Assembly: GCA_027314025.1 (NCBI GenBank)
Contig: DAHVCP010000046.1
Span: 107,999 to 171,998 of the forward strand
From: Acidobacteriota bacterium
GTDB taxonomy: Bacteria > Acidobacteriota > Terriglobia > Terriglobales > SCQP01
DNA length: 64,000 nt
Reading direction: 5' to 3'
In this document: positions 26,324 through 36,155 of the stretch, in pieces
Layout of the letters: each line of letters opens with the position of its first letter
Numbering within the stretch: the stretch's first letter is position 1
Program-made: the position numbers and the translations under genes
The notes under the pieces: model-generated
Told to the model about the DNA's origin: nothing
Databases searched by the model: none
Seen by the model: the letters and a program-made list of their open reading frames with translations, nothing else

Positions 26324-27451
26324 TCAGGCCCGCGCGCAGGCGGCGAGCGCCGGCGGCGGGGAAGCGGGCTGGGCGACGTAAAAGCCCTGGACGAAATCGG
26401 CGCCGTGATCGCGGGCCCAGGCGAACTCGGCGGCGGTTTCCACGCCCTCGGCGACCGACTGCACGCCCAGCGAGCGGGCGGTTTCCAGCAGGCGCGCGGC
26501 GATCAGGCCCTTGTAGGGGTCGCGGTCCACGCCGGAGATGATTTCCATATCCAGCTTGATGTAATCCGGCGTCAGCGTCTCCAGGCGGCGCAGGGAGTCG
26601 TAGCCGGCGGTCAGGTCGTCCAGGGCCACGGCGAAGCCGGCGCGGCGGAAACACTCCAGCAGCGTGCGCAGGTGGCCCAGATCCTCCCCGGCGTCGCTTT
26701 CCACTGCCTCGAAGACGAATTGGTCGCGCCGCAGGCCGAGTTCGGAGATGAGTTCGACGGTGTTGGCCAGGCAGGCCATCGGGTCGTAGATGGCGGCGGC
26801 GCTGAAGTTGACGAAGACCTTGGTTTGGATGCCATGGCGCGCCGTGGCGCGAAACGCGGCTTGGCGGGCGGCGGCGTCGAGGCGGTGGCTGAGTTCGGCC
26901 TTGCGGGCGACCTCCAGCATGCGGCTGGGCGGAATCAGGGAACCGGCTTCATCGCCGCGCATCAGGCACTCATAGGCGAACAGGCGGCGGTCGGCGGCGG
27001 CGACAATGGGCTGGAAGTGCATCGCCAAGCCCCGGCGCGCCAGCAGCGAAGTCAGCCAGGCGGCGTCTTGGCGGGCCAGCAGCCCATCGAGCGATTGCAT
27101 GGCGAAGTAATCGGACAAGGTCAGTTCTCTTCCCGTAGGTTGAAATAAGGCTCGGGTGGCGGCCTGTTCGGTGGCGGACAGCATGCCGCGCAGGGCGGTG
27201 ATGAAATCCACCGGATCGGACGCGTTGACCGCGATGCTGAAGCAGTCATTTTGGCGGATGCAGGGTTGACGCTGCATCTCCAGCCATTGGCGGATTTTAA
27301 CCGCCGTCGCGGCGGGAACCCGCAGGTGCAACACGCCCGGCCCAACCAACTGGCCCGCATCCGGCGGCGCGGCGGCGCGGCGGCGCAGCGCGGGCCGGTG
27401 CAGGCGGCCCGGTGGCGGCAGAACAGCGGCGAGTTGCCGGTGGCTAGCCAT
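26324..27451 (-). CDS. EAL-domain protein (c-di-GMP phosphodiesterase type)
   Basis: This 375-residue protein has a C-terminal EAL domain (about 140-370). The signature Glu is in AYECLMRG near 162. Other conserved sites follow: KVFVNFS near 208, FVFEAVESD near 245, VALDDLTAGYDSL near 275 (the metal-binding Asp pair), YIKLDMEII near 300, VAEGVET near 333 and VQGFYVAQP near 355. The catalytic set looks complete, so hydrolysis of c-di-GMP to pGpG is plausible. The N-terminal 140 residues are not recognised; they may sense a signal. No membrane segment is visible. A TAGAAT box lies 22 bases upstream of the start. Confidence 0.83.
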   Translation of the reverse strand: MASHRQLAAVLPPPGRLHRPALRRRAAAPPDAGQLVGPGVLHLRVPAATAVKIRQWLEMQRQPCIRQNDCFSIAVNASDPVDFITALRGMLSATEQAATRALFQPTGRELTLSDYFAMQSLDGLLARQDAAWLTSLLARRGLAMHFQPIVAAADRRLFAYECLMRGDEAGSLIPPSRMLEVARKAELSHRLDAAARQAAFRATARHGIQTKVFVNFSAAAIYDPMACLANTVELISELGLRRDQFVFEAVESDAGEDLGHLRTLLECFRRAGFAVALDDLTAGYDSLRRLETLTPDYIKLDMEIISGVDRDPYKGLIAARLLETARSLGVQSVAEGVETAAEFAWARDHGADFVQGFYVAQPASPPPALAACARA

Positions 27452-27724
27452 AAATGGGAGCTAACGAAGCCCGATTCTACAATGCCTGTAGCGCAGTTCA
27501 GTAGTTGTCCTTAGTGTCCGTCCTGGTACTGCCTGAGAAACCGGCATTGCAACTGACCCCGCGCCCAGGCGAATCCCCTAGGCCTCGCCGTGTGGACAGA
27601 AGGAATCAAGCATGGCAACGCCGCGAGCGTGGGGAGGGTACGGTGGGCGGCCGGGCGCGTAAGCAGGACGCCCAGCCTGAGCGGGGCGGGGGCCGGCGTC
27701 CGTCAATGGAGCCGGAATTGCGTT

Positions 27725-27730
27725 TACACT
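27725..27730 (+). promoter_or_regulatory. -10 element, leaderless small membrane protein
   Basis: TACACT is followed by eight bases (GCTCGGGG) and ATG 27739. It is identical in hexamer and spacing to the box before the GH15 gene at 9230. Confidence 0.42.
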
Positions 27731-27738
27731 GCTCGGGG

Positions 27739-27909
27739 ATGGAATTAACGATCCTTTTGATCGGTATTTTCCTGCTGGTGACGCTGCCGCTATGGGCGGT
27801 CAGCAACCGTTTGAATCGCATTGCCCGCATTTTGGGGCGAATTGAGCAGATGAATCTGCGCAGCTTGAAGCAGTGGACCCAAGGCGAGGAGCGCACCAGC
27901 CGCCGGTAA
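27739..27909 (+). CDS. Small single-span membrane protein, unknown function
   Basis: This is a 56-residue protein: one N-terminal transmembrane helix (LTILLIGIFLLVTLPLWAV, about residues 3-21) followed by a basic amphipathic tail (NRLNRIARILGRIEQMNLRS) and a charged end. The frame is open further upstream, but that part is unlike protein. ATG 27739 has a leaderless-type -10 box eight bases upstream. It is a plus-strand gene inside an otherwise minus-strand region. I do not recognise a family. Confidence 0.6.
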   Translation: MELTILLIGIFLLVTLPLWAVSNRLNRIARILGRIEQMNLRSLKQWTQGEERTSRR

Positions 27910-27969
27910 GGCGCGGCGAACGACGGCGCGCCGCGGATCGCCGTTCCCGACCCCACCCGCCGTGGAGTT

Positions 27970-28758
27970 TTAGCGGATGGAGCGGAGAAATAACGCCAGA
28001 TTGACCGCGAGGGGATCGAGCATCGAGCGGACGCCGGTGAGGATGGTCACGTGGTCGCGGCCGGCGACGCGCAGCACGCGGGCCCGTCCGCCGGCGGCTT
28101 CCAGGCGATCGCGCATGGCGATGGCCTGTTCGTCGGCGCCCGGATAGTCGCGTTCGGCATAGGCCAGGAAATGCGGCGCAGCGCTGGCGGTTGCGTGGGT
28201 GAGCGGGGAAGCGGCGGCGTAGGCGGCGGGGTCGGAGCCGAAGATGGCGGTGAGGTACTCGGCGAACTGCGGCACGGCTCCGCCATGGCCATCGGTGGAG
28301 GGGTAGTAGCGCAGCAGGTCGTAAACGCCGCAGATCGAAACCACTCCGGCGATTTGCCGCGGGTGCAGGTGCTGGGCAGCGAGATACGCCGGGTGCAGCG
28401 CCAGCAGGGACGCCAGATGGCCGCCGGAGGAATGGCCGGCCAGGCAAACCCCGGCAAGGTCAAGGTTGAGGTCGCGGGCGTTGGCGGCCAAATAGCCGAG
28501 GGCGGAGGCTACGTCGGCGATTGGGGCGGGGAATGGATCGGCGGGCGCGAGGCGGTAGTTGGGAAAGGCGACGGCGTAGCCGAAGGGCGTGAGGGCTTGG
28601 GCCAGGGCGTGATACTCGGACTTGTCGCCGCCGCGCCAGCCGCCGCCGTGAATAAAAAAGAAGAGGCGGGCGGGGACGTCTTGCTGGTCGGGAAGAAAAA
28701 GGTCGAGCGCCTGGCGGTCATGCGCGCCATAGGCGAGGTCGGTCAAGGCGGTGGACAT
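27970..28758 (-). CDS. Alpha/beta-hydrolase esterase (BD-FAE/formamidase-like)
   Basis: This 262-residue enzyme has the oxyanion-hole motif FFIHGGGWRGGDKSEY near 34-49, the nucleophile elbow CLAGHSSGGHLAS near 103-115 (Ser near 109) and a late His in AGRDHVTIL near 234. It resembles kynurenine formamidase and bifunctional feruloyl/acetyl-xylan esterases; the natural ester or amide is unknown. No signal peptide. It begins 18 bases after the small basic-protein gene and is the last gene of the hrcA-grpE-dnaJ-rsmE run. Membership of the same transcript is inferred from spacing. Confidence 0.85.
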   Translation of the reverse strand: MSTALTDLAYGAHDRQALDLFLPDQQDVPARLFFFIHGGGWRGGDKSEYHALAQALTPFGYAVAFPNYRLAPADPFPAPIADVASALGYLAANARDLNLDLAGVCLAGHSSGGHLASLLALHPAYLAAQHLHPRQIAGVVSICGVYDLLRYYPSTDGHGGAVPQFAEYLTAIFGSDPAAYAAASPLTHATASAAPHFLAYAERDYPGADEQAIAMRDRLEAAGGRARVLRVAGRDHVTILTGVRSMLDPLAVNLALFLRSIR

Positions 28759-28776
28759 CGCGCGAAGCGGGTGCGG

Positions 28777-28992
28777 CTAGGTAGCGTGCTTGCGCCCGCG
28801 GCCGGAGCGGCGGAGGGATTGCAACTCGTTGGAAACCGGGTGGCGCTTGTCCTTGCCTTTGGCGTCGGGAAAGCCGCGGCCTTTGCCGGCGGGGGCACCG
28901 CGCTGGCCGGTGGCGCGGCTGAGCAGGGTTTCCACGGTCTTCGGTTCGCGCCGATCATTGCCGGTGCGCGGGCGTTTGGGGCGCGGCTTCAT
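28777..28992 (-). CDS. Small very basic protein, unknown
   Basis: This 71-residue protein is rich in Arg, Lys, Gly and Pro (KPRPKRPRTG at the start, then EPKTVETLLSRA and GKGRGFPDAKGKDKR). It shows no hydrophobic core, so it is probably disordered or nucleic-acid bound. The ATG overlaps the stop of the upstream gene (ATGA at 28989), good evidence that it is a genuine coupled gene. No family is recognised. The context is a chaperone/rRNA-methyltransferase operon. Confidence 0.55.
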   Translation of the reverse strand: MKPRPKRPRTGNDRREPKTVETLLSRATGQRGAPAGKGRGFPDAKGKDKRHPVSNELQSLRRSGRGRKHAT

Positions 28993-29216
28993 GCCGTCAC
29001 CACCTGTTCGCCCACGGCGATCCGGCAGCGGCGCAGGATGGCGGCGACGGCATCATTGGTCAGGCGCGTGGCGTCATATTCGATGGTGATGGTCTGCGCT
29101 GCTTCGTCCACGTCCATGCGGCGAATGCCATAGATGGAAAAAGCGTCGTTGAGAGCGCGGACCTGCGCCGGACTCAGGGCGCCGGAGTAGCGGAAGGTAA
29201 CGTCCACGGCGGTCAT
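28989..29216 (-). CDS. HMA-fold-like small protein without a metal-binding CxxC
   Basis: This 75-residue protein follows the pattern of ferredoxin-like heavy-metal-associated domains: strand VDVTFRYSG, helix QVRALNDAFS, strands MDVDEAAQTITIEYDA and helix TNDAVAAILRRC. The usual CxxC metal motif in the first loop is absent; the only Cys is near 66. It starts 9 bases after rsmE ends and overlaps the next small gene. A regulatory or protein-binding role is possible; metal transfer is unlikely from the sequence. Confidence 0.65.
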   Translation of the reverse strand: MTAVDVTFRYSGALSPAQVRALNDAFSIYGIRRMDVDEAAQTITIEYDATRLTNDAVAAILRRCRIAVGEQVVTA

Positions 29217-29225
29217 GACCCTATT

Positions 29226-29966
29226 CTACGGCGAAGCGGCGATGGCCAGCAGGTAGGCCAGGGCGGCGAGGGCGGCGGTCTCCGCGCGGAGGATCCGCGG
29301 GCCGAGCGAAACGGGAACAAACCCCAGGCCGCCGGCAGCCGCGGAATCGGCTTCGGTCCATCCGCCTTCCGGGCCGATGGCCAAAGTGATAAGGCGGGGA
29401 AGAGGCGCAGCAAGGCGCGATGCCAGCGGGGATGCGGCGGGATCCTCGGACAGCAGCAGGCGTGCTTCGCCAGGCTCCGCGGGGGGCTCGGCGGCCAGGT
29501 CCGACCAAACCGCCGGCGGCCGTAGGCGGGGAATCTCCGCCCGGCGCGATTGCTGCGCGGCGGATTGCAGGATGCGGCGCCAGCGCCCTTCCCGGCCGGC
29601 CGCGGCACGCGCCAGGCGGGGATCGGTGCGGGCGGCGGCCAGCGGCTGGATTTCCTCCACGCCGAGTTCGGTGGCCTTTTCCAGCATCCACTCAAAGCGG
29701 TCGAACTTGAAAATGGCGGCGATCAGTCGTGGCCCCAAGGGAGCCGCCGCGGGGGCGAGCGGCTGCAACAGATCGAAGATGACGGCGCCGGCTTCGACCC
29801 GCGCCACGGCGGCAAGAAACCGGTCCCCGCCGGCCGAGAGTTCCATCCGCATGCCCGGCCGCGCCCGTAGCACTTGGGTCAAATGACGGGCTTCCGGCCC
29901 GCGCACCACGGCTTGCGGGGGCGCCGTGGCGGGGAGCGGTTCGGCGAAGAACAGGCGGCGCGCCAC
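29226..29966 (-). CDS. rsmE: 16S rRNA (uracil-1498-N3)-methyltransferase
   Basis: RsmE methylates U1498 of 16S rRNA in the assembled 30S subunit. The 246-residue protein has the N-terminal PUA-like region (RRLFFAEPLP, then VRGPEARHLTQVLRARPGM) and a C-terminal SPOUT domain with a trefoil knot. Family landmarks are KFDRFEWMLEKATELGVEEI near 87-106, QSAAQQSRRAEIP near 134, ITLAIGPEGGWTEAD near 192 and LGPRILRAETAALAAL near 220. The usual length is 240-250. It follows dnaJ after 12 bases, a common arrangement in bacteria. Confidence 0.93.
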   Translation of the reverse strand: MARRLFFAEPLPATAPPQAVVRGPEARHLTQVLRARPGMRMELSAGGDRFLAAVARVEAGAVIFDLLQPLAPAAAPLGPRLIAAIFKFDRFEWMLEKATELGVEEIQPLAAARTDPRLARAAAGREGRWRRILQSAAQQSRRAEIPRLRPPAVWSDLAAEPPAEPGEARLLLSEDPAASPLASRLAAPLPRLITLAIGPEGGWTEADSAAAGGLGFVPVSLGPRILRAETAALAALAYLLAIAASP

Positions 29967-29978
29967 GCGGCCGCCGAG

Positions 29979-31106
29979 TTACGCGAAGAAATCGCGCACC
30001 TTGTCGAACAGGCCGCGATCGTGGGGGAGGTTTTCGTTGGGCATCAGCTCAGCCAGCTTTTCCAGTAACTGCCGCTGTTCCCGGTTCACCTTTTGGGGCA
30101 CCTCGATGCGCACCACCACGTGCAGATCGCCGCGTCCGCGGCCATTCACGCGCGGCACGCCCTGGCCGCGGACCAGCAACTCGGCGCCGCTAAGCGTTCC
30201 GGCCGGGACCTCCAAGGCGTGCTCGCCCCAGGGGCTGGGTACTTTTAGCGTGCAGCCCAGGACAGCCTGCGGAAACGAGACTGGGATGGCGCAATACAGC
30301 TCGGTTTCCCGGCGCTCGAAAAACGCATGCGGCTGAATGGATACGGCGATATACAGATCGCCGTTGGGGCCGCCTTGGCTGCCCGCTTCGCCTTCGCCCG
30401 CCAGGCGGAGTTGATTGTCGCCGTCAACGCCTGGGGGAATGGTGACTTGTTTTTCCACCGAGCGTTGAATCCGCCCCCGGCCGTGACAAGTGGGGCATGG
30501 GTCGCGGATGACGCTGCCCGCGCCGCCGCAGGTCCCGCAGGTGCGGGCGACGCTGAAAAAGCCCTGTTGAAACCGCACTTGGCCACGGCCGCCACAGGCC
30601 GTGCAGGTGGCCGGGGCGGCGCCCTTGCGGGTGCCGCGACCGCGGCAATCGGCGCACGCTTCCCGGCGCTGGAACTGGATGGTCTTTTCCGCCCCGAAGA
30701 TGGCGTCCTCGAAGCTCAGCTCCAGGTCATAGCGCAGGTCGCCGCCGCGCTGCGCGCGGGAGCGGCGGCGGGCGCCGGCGCCAAACAGGTCGCCAAAGCC
30801 GAAAATGTCGCCGAAGATATCGCTGAAGTCGGCAAACGCGCCGGGATCGAAGCCCGGACCGCCATTGCCGGCGCCGAATGCGGAGTGGCCGAAGCGGTCA
30901 TATTGGCTGCGCTTCTGCGGGTCGCAGAGCACGCTATACGCTTCGGAAGCTTCCTTGAAGCGCTCCTCCGCGCCCGCCGCTTGGTTGCGGTCGGGGTGGT
31001 ACTGCATGGCCAAACGCCGGTAGGCGCTCTTGATCTGTTGATCGTCGGCGCCGCGCTCGACGCCCAGCACCTCGTAGTAATCCCGCTTGCCCGCCATCGT
31101 TGCCAT
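29979..31106 (-). CDS. dnaJ: Chaperone DnaJ (class A Hsp40)
   Basis: This is the Hsp40 co-chaperone that delivers substrates to DnaK and stimulates its ATPase. All class A parts are present in 375 residues: a J domain with HPD at 37-39, a Gly/Phe-rich linker (about 72-110), four CxxCxGxG zinc repeats (CADCRGRG, CTACGGRG, CGTCGGAG, CPTCHGRG) between about 148 and 215, and the C-terminal substrate domains. ATG 31106 has AGGA eight bases upstream; ATG 31097 is an alternative. It sits between grpE and rsmE; dnaK, which usually lies between grpE and dnaJ, is not here. Confidence 0.96.
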   Translation of the reverse strand: MATMAGKRDYYEVLGVERGADDQQIKSAYRRLAMQYHPDRNQAAGAEERFKEASEAYSVLCDPQKRSQYDRFGHSAFGAGNGGPGFDPGAFADFSDIFGDIFGFGDLFGAGARRRSRAQRGGDLRYDLELSFEDAIFGAEKTIQFQRREACADCRGRGTRKGAAPATCTACGGRGQVRFQQGFFSVARTCGTCGGAGSVIRDPCPTCHGRGRIQRSVEKQVTIPPGVDGDNQLRLAGEGEAGSQGGPNGDLYIAVSIQPHAFFERRETELYCAIPVSFPQAVLGCTLKVPSPWGEHALEVPAGTLSGAELLVRGQGVPRVNGRGRGDLHVVVRIEVPQKVNREQRQLLEKLAELMPNENLPHDRGLFDKVRDFFA

Positions 31107-31122
31107 TCTAAGTCCTTGGACG

Positions 31123-31140
31123 CCGCCGCACCTCCGGCGG
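31123..31140. other. Intercistronic hairpin between grpE and dnaJ
   Basis: CCGCCG (31123-31128) and CGGCGG (31135-31140) can pair across six bases. The 47-base gap is the largest in the chaperone operon apart from none elsewhere. It lacks a T-run, so mRNA processing or partial attenuation is as likely as termination. Confidence 0.3.
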
Positions 31141-31153
31141 ATTCACCTAGGCA

Positions 31154-31711
31154 CTACGCGTCGGCGTTTTCCTCCGGCGCGGACGGCGCCGCCGTGGCAT
31201 TGCGCGCCACACGCACCATGGCGGGGCGCAGCAAGCGCCCATTCCATTGGTAGCCGCGCTGTAATTCCTCCAGCACGGTGTGGTCCGGCGCTTCGGTCGT
31301 GTCCACCATCTCGACGGCTTGGTGCAGATGCGGATCGAATGGCTGGCCGGTGGCCGGAACCGGCTCGACGCCGAGTTTGCGCAGCCCCTCGGCCCATTGC
31401 CGCTCGGTGAGTTCAATGCCGCGGCGCAGATCCTCGGCGCCGGCGCCGGGATGGGCCAAGGCGAGGTGCAGGTTATCCCAGGCGGGAAGCAAGACGCGCA
31501 GGGCTTCTTGCAGCCCATGCAGGCGCTGCTCGGCCTCCTCGCGGCGCGCGCGCTTGCGGAAATTATCGAAATCCGCCATGGCGCGCAGCAACTGCTGCCG
31601 CAATTGGCCGTTTTCCGCCTGCGCTTGCGCCAGGGCGTCCGCTTCCGCCGGGGCGGCGGCCTGGGGCTCGGTGTCGGGGGCCGCCGGCGCCGGTTCTTTC
31701 TTGGTGCTCAT
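31154..31711 (-). CDS. grpE: Nucleotide exchange factor GrpE
   Basis: GrpE releases ADP from DnaK. The 185-residue protein has an Ala/Pro/Glu-rich unstructured start, a long coiled-coil helix (AQAENGQLRQQLLRAMADFD, then NFRKRARREEAEQ, about 33-65), the four-helix region (LPAWDNLHLALAHPG) and the C-terminal beta wing (PFDPHLHQAVEMVDTTEAPD, then HTVLEELQRGYQWNGRLLRP). It starts three bases after the hrcA stop, clear evidence for one operon. Confidence 0.95.
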   Translation of the reverse strand: MSTKKEPAPAAPDTEPQAAAPAEADALAQAQAENGQLRQQLLRAMADFDNFRKRARREEAEQRLHGLQEALRVLLPAWDNLHLALAHPGAGAEDLRRGIELTERQWAEGLRKLGVEPVPATGQPFDPHLHQAVEMVDTTEAPDHTVLEELQRGYQWNGRLLRPAMVRVARNATAAPSAPEENADA

Positions 31712-31714
31712 GCT

Positions 31715-32863
31715 TTAATTGTCCCCCGATAAGGCGTCGGGTGTCAGATGTTCCAGCAACGTTCGCACGCGCAGCACGGCGGCGGCCGCAAGGCCATATT
31801 CCATGCAGGCGGGGCCCAGGATGGCCAGCGTCCCTTGGCGGTGCTCGGGGGTGGAATAATGGGCCGCCACCAAGCCGAAATCGGGCATGTCGGCGGCATC
31901 CAACCCGACTTGAATGTGCACCGTATCCGGCATTCCGCCGCTCACCGCGGGGACCGGATTGGGGCGGGCGGCAGGGGCGGCGATTTGTTGCACCAGGGCC
32001 AAGAGCTTTTCCTTGGCCGTCAAGGCGCGGAGAATTTCCGCCAGCCGCTCATGGTCGCGCAGCAGCGCCACCAGATTGCTGGCGCCGTCCACGTAGACCT
32101 GGCCGGGATCGCGAAGCTGCAATATGCCGCAGTGATACAGCACCAATACCCGCTGCAATAGTTGATCGTAGGCGGCGCGGTCGTCATCCACGCGGCGGAT
32201 CAGTTCGCGGCGGATGCGTTCCAACCTCCAGCCGCCGAAGGAGGCGTTGAGGAAACGGGCCGCGGTGTCGAGTTCGGCTTGGGAATAGTCCTCCGGAACG
32301 CGCGCCACGCATTCCCGCACTTGACCGTCTTGGGCTGCCAGCACCGCCAGAACGCGCCGGCCGTTGAGGCGGAAAAAGCGGATTTCCCGCAGGCTCGGAT
32401 CGGACCAAGGCGCGACGGCCACCAAGCCGATGCGATGCGAGACTTCGGAGAGGAACTGGCAGGCGCGCTCCAGAAATTGGGCTTCGGTAATTTCGATTTC
32501 GGGCCCAGAATCGCCACGGCCCAGCAGCGCCTGCAGACGGCGCTCCTCGTCCGCTGTCAGCGGACGAGGCGAGGGCAAGCCGCGCACGTGGTGGCGCAGC
32601 GCTTGCAGCGTGGGAATGCGGCCGGCGGAGGTGTGCGGCTGGGAGAGGTAGCCGGTGGCCTCCAGGCTGGCGAAGACGTTGCGAATGGAGGCGGCGCTGA
32701 GGTGCTCGGCTCCACCTCCCCCCAATTCAGCCACATGGCGGGAGGCGACCGGTTCGCCGGTGCGCAGGTAGAGTCCCAGCACCGTATTCAGCACCGCATG
32801 TTCCCGCGCGTTCAGCGGTGCGGGCTGAGGATTCGCGCTGGCGCCGGTGGATGGTTCCGCCAT
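31715..32863 (-). CDS. hrcA: Heat-inducible transcription repressor HrcA
   Basis: HrcA represses heat-shock operons by binding CIRCE elements, with GroEL as a helper. The 382-residue protein has the winged-helix N-terminus (LNAREHAVLNTVLGLYLRTG near 18, then PVASRHVAELGG, LSAASIRNVFASLEATGYLS and HTSAGRIPT) and a GAF-like sensor region with the late segment ILGPACMEYG near 350. Members are usually 340-370 residues. I found no CIRCE (TTAGCACTC-N9-GAGTGCTAA) in the 80 bases upstream. A TACACT box runs 32901 to 32896. Confidence 0.95.
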   Translation of the reverse strand: MAEPSTGASANPQPAPLNAREHAVLNTVLGLYLRTGEPVASRHVAELGGGGAEHLSAASIRNVFASLEATGYLSQPHTSAGRIPTLQALRHHVRGLPSPRPLTADEERRLQALLGRGDSGPEIEITEAQFLERACQFLSEVSHRIGLVAVAPWSDPSLREIRFFRLNGRRVLAVLAAQDGQVRECVARVPEDYSQAELDTAARFLNASFGGWRLERIRRELIRRVDDDRAAYDQLLQRVLVLYHCGILQLRDPGQVYVDGASNLVALLRDHERLAEILRALTAKEKLLALVQQIAAPAARPNPVPAVSGGMPDTVHIQVGLDAADMPDFGLVAAHYSTPEHRQGTLAILGPACMEYGLAAAAVLRVRTLLEHLTPDALSGDN

Positions 32864-32949
32864 CAGGACTGATGCCGCCTAGGGCATCTGTATTCAGTGT
32901 ACGGAGGCGGACGGTGGCGGGCAAGCCCGGGGTGCTGTCCGCCGCCGCC

Positions 32950-33303
32950 CTAATCCTTGGGCGGCGGTTCCGGGTGGCACTGGCCGCAAGGGCAAAGCGA
33001 ACGCAGGTATTGCCAGGTGTAGATGCCGGTGGAGTGGCGATCGCTGAAGGTGAAGTGCAGGGCGTAGTTGCCGACGCGTTCGGCGCCGAGCAGCGTGGCG
33101 CCGCTGGGCGAGAAGATGGGCAGCGCGCCGGGCGCGGCGGCCGGCGCCGGCGGAACGGGTCCATGTTTCCCGGTGCAGGTGGCGCAGGGACAATGCTGGC
33201 GCAGGTACTTGATCCCGTAATGGCTGAGGTGGCCATCCCGCCATTCGATGGTGACGCCTTCCGAGAGCGAGATGTCCACCGAACGCGGCGCTTCGCCGGC
33301 CAT
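32950..33303 (-). CDS. DUF971 / GBBH-like N-terminal domain protein
   Basis: This 117-residue protein matches the stand-alone DUF971 pattern: DISLSEGVTIEWRDGHLSHY at the start, then YLRQHCPCATCTG near 35, NYALHFTFSDRHSTGIYTW near 78 and LRSLCPCGQCHPE at the end. The cysteines suggest zinc or Fe-S binding; members are often encoded near Fe-S and cofactor enzymes and are proposed to help Fe-S assembly. It starts 6 bases after the methyltransferase gene and is close to thiC, itself an Fe-S enzyme, which fits but does not prove such a role. Confidence 0.85.
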   Translation of the reverse strand: MAGEAPRSVDISLSEGVTIEWRDGHLSHYGIKYLRQHCPCATCTGKHGPVPPAPAAAPGALPIFSPSGATLLGAERVGNYALHFTFSDRHSTGIYTWQYLRSLCPCGQCHPEPPPKD

Positions 33304-33309
33304 GCCGGC

Positions 33310-33993
33310 CTACCCCAACCCCGGTCGCGGCGCGGCGTGGGGTTTGCGCGCGGAAATCAGCAGCGCGCGGTCATGGCCGCGCGTCTCGGCCGGAGCGCCG
33401 GGCTCGGGCAGAAACTCCTCGGCGGTGACTTCAATCCAGCCGCGGGCGGCCAGCATGGCCTTGTATTCCTCCGCGCTGCGGACATGGATGGGCACATGCG
33501 CCTGCTCCACCCAGCGCAGCGTATCGGTGTTTTCCCGGTAGATGCACATCAGCAAATACAGCCGGCCCATCGGCGCCAGGACCCGCTGGAGCTCATCCAG
33601 AACCTTCTCCTGGTGCTCGTAGTAATAGAACGACTCGATGGCCCAAGCTTTGCTGAAAAAATCGTCTTCCCAGGGGATGGCTTCCGCCGAACCCCGGAGG
33701 AAGCTGACGTTCTCGTAGTCGCCGGACCGGTTGCGCGCTTGGCGAATCATCTCATCGGAGATGTCCATGCCCACCAGCCGCGACTCCGGCTGGAGCAGCC
33801 GCGACAACAAACGGCAAGCCCAGCCGTCGCCGCACCCCAGTTCCAGGATTCGTTCCCGCGGCGCCAACTGCATGCGCTGGATGGTTTTTTGGGCGATGCG
33901 GAAATGATGCCGCTCCATGGCTTCGCCATGGCCATCGCGGGCCCATTGATTGAATTCAGCTCGGAGTTGTTCGTCGCGGGTGGTCGTGTTCAT
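33310..33993 (-). CDS. Class I SAM-dependent methyltransferase
   Basis: This 227-residue protein has motif I ERILELGCGDGWACRLLSRL near 47-66, RLVGMDISDEMIRQAR near 71, SFLRGSAEAIPWEDDFFSKA near 95 (motif II/III) and LQRVLAPMGRLYLLM near 138. The layout is that of the UbiE/Methyltransf_11 group. The FYYYEHQEKVL segment is typical of a bacterial subgroup of unknown substrate. It lies 22 bases downstream of thiC and 6 bases upstream of the DUF971 gene, probably on the same transcript. Confidence 0.85.
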   Translation of the reverse strand: MNTTTRDEQLRAEFNQWARDGHGEAMERHHFRIAQKTIQRMQLAPRERILELGCGDGWACRLLSRLLQPESRLVGMDISDEMIRQARNRSGDYENVSFLRGSAEAIPWEDDFFSKAWAIESFYYYEHQEKVLDELQRVLAPMGRLYLLMCIYRENTDTLRWVEQAHVPIHVRSAEEYKAMLAARGWIEVTAEEFLPEPGAPAETRGHDRALLISARKPHAAPRPGLG

Positions 33994-34015
33994 GGGCGGG
34001 CGGAGCGGACGGGAC

Positions 34016-36108
<2,093 letters not shown>

Positions 36109-36155
36109 GTGTCCTCCCGCCCCCATCACGGTGGCAAACCACCGTTCCCTCTACC

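Noticed and set aside
26090..27148. 352-codon plus-strand frame across the EAL gene
   Set aside because: Only its first 40 codons look like protein; the rest is antisense to a complete EAL domain.
28051..29133. 360-codon plus-strand frame
   Set aside because: It is antisense to the esterase and the two small genes, and Gly/Ala/Val-biased.
32864..32949. CIRCE element upstream of hrcA
   Set aside because: No TTAGCACTC/GAGTGCTAA or close variant is visible.
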